Below are positions 62,043 to 64,000 of a DNA stretch of 64,000 nucleotides, piece by piece. The stretch's first letter is position 1. Each line of letters begins with the position of its first letter. The stretch spans positions 372,001 through 436,000 of the forward strand of contig NZ_JAJCVJ010000003.1 of NCBI RefSeq assembly GCF_020567425.1. The letters are read 5' to 3'. The notes beneath the pieces were generated by a model. It was not told the DNA's origin. It made no database searches and was given only the letters and a program-made list of their open reading frames with translations. The translations under genes were made by a program, and so were the position numbers. This stretch comes from Salinirubrum litoreum. GTDB lineage: Archaea; Halobacteriota; Halobacteria; Halobacteriales; Haloferacaceae.

Positions 62043-64000
62043 ATGCGAGACAGAGGTTCCGACGAGGTGGGGGAGCGACGCGCCAGCCAGCAGTTCGACC
62101 GGCTGTCCAGTGTCGGCGATCTGACGGCAGTTCTCTGTGCCGTGCTGGTTCTCACGGGGACGCTCGTCCCGTTCGTCACGCCCGCAATCGCGGCAGGCGA
62201 CCCGCCCGAGCCACGACTCACCGACGTCGACGTGCCCGACAGCGTGACGCTCGGCGAGTCGTTCGAGGTCACGGTCGAGGGGCGGAACGACGGCGGGCGC
62301 GGCGGCCACTACTCGACCATCTCGGTCTCCTCGCCGACGTTCGACGACCCCGGTGACGGCGACCGCGTCCGGGTGACAGACGGATCGGATCACGCCTACG
62401 ACACGGTCGTCTCGGCCGGCGAGACGGTCTACACGAAGTCCGGAGACGCGGTCACGGCCGACTACGCCGTCGCCGAGGCCGGCAGTACCGGGAACAGCTA
62501 CTGGCAGGGTGGCGACGCCCGCGACCTCTCGGTCGAGTTCACGCCCGAGCAGGCGGGCACCGTGGTCGTCTACGTCCGGGTGACGATGCCCGACGACGAC
62601 GACCAGGAGGCGAAGTACACCGCCCCCGAGTACGGCGACGACACCGACCAGCAGGGGTTCGAGGTGCGCCGGTACGAAGTCGAGGTACGCGAGGAGGCGG
62701 ACCCCACCGCGACTATCGAGGACGTGAGGTACCCCTCCGGTGAGTTCTCGGTCGGCGACGAGGTCCGCACCGAAGTCGAGGTGAGGAATACTGGAGCCAG
62801 CGACCACGAGTTCCACGTCGGCTACGCGGTCCGGGGCGAGGACGGCGAGTGGCGCGACAACGACGCCTCGACCGACGAGTCCATCCCGTTGCGGGCGGGC
62901 GAGACGGACACCGTCACCGTCGAGTGGACCGTCCGCGACGACGCGCCGGTCGGCGAGTACGACGTGCTGACGAAGGTGTACACCGAGAAGTCCGGCGGCG
63001 ACCTCGAGGACTTCCAGGACGAGGACAGCGACCGCGACGCCTTCCGGGTCGTCTCGGCCACCAGTCCGCCCGACCTCGAAATCGACGCCCCGACCGACGA
63101 TCCGACCGTCGGACCCGGCGAGCGCGTCGACTTCTCGGTCGACGCCGAAGATTCCGACGGGGACCTCGACGGCGTGGAGTGGTACGTCGACGGCGACTAC
63201 CGCGACGACAGTTACCTCTCGGGCGCGAGCGACTCGACGTCGTGGGACACGACCTTCGACGACCCAGGCACCTACCGCGTCGAGGCGGTCGCCTACGACG
63301 AGGAGCGCGAGTACAGCGAGGCCGTCTCGTGGACGGTCGAGGTCCGCGCGGCCGACCCCGAGGGCGACATCGAACGCGTCGACTGGCCGGCAGGCGAGTA
63401 CGAACCGGGTGACGTCGTCCGGACCGAGGTCGACGTCGAGAACACCGGGGAGGCCGGCCACGAGTTCGCGGTCGGCTACAGCCTCCGCGGACCCGACGGC
63501 GAGTGGCACGACGACGACGGGACGACCCACGAGACGGTGTACGTCCCGGCGTTCGACGACCGCACGGTCACCGTCTCCTGGCGGGTCCCCGAGGACGCGC
63601 CTGCGGGCGAGTACGACGGCCAGGTCGCGCTGTACGAACGTGTCTCGGGCGACGAACTCGCCGGCTTCCTCGACGACCGCAGTGACCGGAACCTGTTCCG
63701 GGTCGCACCCGAGAACACCGCGCCCGACCTCGGTCGGGAGTCCCCGCGCGACGACGACGTGACCGCCGAAGTCGAGGAGTCGATCGACTTCGCGGTCGAC
63801 GCGGCGGACACGGAACGAAACCTCGACCGCGTGGAGTGGTACGTCGACGGCGACCGGGTCGACACCGAGTACACGAGTGGCGGGTCGGAGACCGCCGAAC
63901 TCGACTGGACCTTCGACGAGTCCGGCGACTACACGGTCAGTGCGGTCGCGGTCGACACGACCGGCGCGGAGAGCGCCTCCCTCTCGTGGGACGTGACCGT
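62043..64000 (+). CDS. Large exported repeat protein (CARDB/PKD-like), 3' end outside window
   Basis: The frame is open from the ATG at 62043 to the window end (at least 652 residues). A hydrophobic segment (about residues 24-43, TAVLCAVLVLTGTLVPFV) follows a charged N-terminus, indicating a Sec-type anchor or signal. The rest is beta-rich. A unit of about 218 residues repeats: the segment starting YPSGEFSVGDEVRTEV (62730) is echoed by WPAGEYEPGDVVRTEV (63384). Each unit contains a CARDB-like part and a WYVDG PKD-like part. It is probably surface-exposed. TATA-like AACTATTTG lies about 50 bases upstream. Confidence 0.82.
   Translation, partial: MRDRGSDEVGERRASQQFDRLSSVGDLTAVLCAVLVLTGTLVPFVTPAIAAGDPPEPRLTDVDVPDSVTLGESFEVTVEGRNDGGRGGHYSTISVSSPTFDDPGDGDRVRVTDGSDHAYDTVVSAGETVYTKSGDAVTADYAVAEAGSTGNSYWQGGDARDLSVEFTPEQAGTVVVYVRVTMPDDDDQEAKYTAPEYGDDTDQQGFEVRRYEVEVREEADPTATIEDVRYPSGEFSVGDEVRTEVEVRNTGASDHEFHVGYAVRGEDGEWRDNDASTDESIPLRAGETDTVTVEWTVRDDAPVGEYDVLTKVYTEKSGGDLEDFQDEDSDRDAFRVVSATSPPDLEIDAPTDDPTVGPGERVDFSVDAEDSDGDLDGVEWYVDGDYRDDSYLSGASDSTSWDTTFDDPGTYRVEAVAYDEEREYSEAVSWTVEVRAADPEGDIERVDWPAGEYEPGDVVRTEVDVENTGEAGHEFAVGYSLRGPDGEWHDDDGTTHETVYVPAFDDRTVTVSWRVPEDAPAGEYDGQVALYERVSGDELAGFLDDRSDRNLFRVAPENTAPDLGRESPRDDDVTAEVEESIDFAVDAADTERNLDRVEWYVDGDRVDTEYTSGGSETAELDWTFDESGDYTVSAVAVDTTGAESASLSWDVT

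Noticed and set aside
61674-63530. Long open frame on the minus strand (618 codons)
   Set aside because: Antisense shadow of the exported repeat protein and the ABC exporter end; the repeat protein has a signal segment and a true 218-residue repeat.

Overview
This 64 kb window is archaeal and almost certainly from a haloarchaeon (class Halobacteria). It has high GC, strongly acidic predicted proteins, Tat-type (twin-arginine) lipoprotein signals, promoters with a TATA element about 25-30 nt upstream of the start codon and little or no leader, and haloarchaeal families (RdfA-like protein, TrmB regulator, UspA proteins, APC-Usp fusion, IS1341-type TnpB). I see no rRNA, tRNA or CRISPR array. A ParA-type partition module with flanking repeats raises the possibility of a secondary replicon, but the window does not decide this.

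Layout. 0-5 kb: a truncated tandem UspA gene, a TauE/SafE-type exporter with a tiny membrane partner and an operator-like palindrome, an HTH regulator and a stand-alone acyltransferase-like domain. 5-10.3 kb: secreted lipoproteins including two PQQ beta-propeller proteins, a small winged-helix protein and an RdfA-like protein. 10.7-26.2 kb: a peptide and amino-acid-stereochemistry island made of an IclR regulator, an alcohol-dehydrogenase-like enzyme, an enolase-superfamily epimerase, two paralogous Asp/Glu/hydantoin racemases, a complete dipeptide ABC transporter (DppB, C, D, F and a separately promoted DppA), an amidohydrolase, an M28 peptidase and an M19 dipeptidase. The likely logic is import of peptides, racemisation or epimerisation, and hydrolysis. 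26.4-27.9 kb: ParA, a small acidic partner gene and six GTGTTC/GAACAC repeats. 28-42.8 kb: a glycosyltransferase, an APC-Usp permease operon, a Lrp/TrkA-C regulator beside TrkH, a half-size Na/Ca exchanger interrupted at its 3' end by an IS1341-type element with an intact TnpB, a PiT phosphate transporter, YihY and HtpX.

43-48 kb: a tandem pair of DUF6916-like/phage-tail-collar proteins, then a TetR-MATE unit and an MBL-fold enzyme. 49.2-59.6 kb: an oligosaccharide regulon with a debranching enzyme, binding protein, two permeases, a TrmB sensor-regulator, a MalK ATPase, a YesL-like membrane protein, a sugar-isomerase-like protein and an ATP-grasp protein. Three copies of one palindrome (core ACTACT..AGTAGTG) sit at its promoters, so the units are probably co-regulated by the encoded TrmB. 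59.7-64 kb: a small charged protein, an ABC exporter and the 5' part of a large repeat-containing exported protein that runs off the window.

The least expected structures are three solo ~50-bp hairpin elements that look like fused ends of the TnpB element, the 76-nt duplicated leader of the tail-collar genes, the ParA repeat cluster, and two candidate small genes outside normal gene-calling size.
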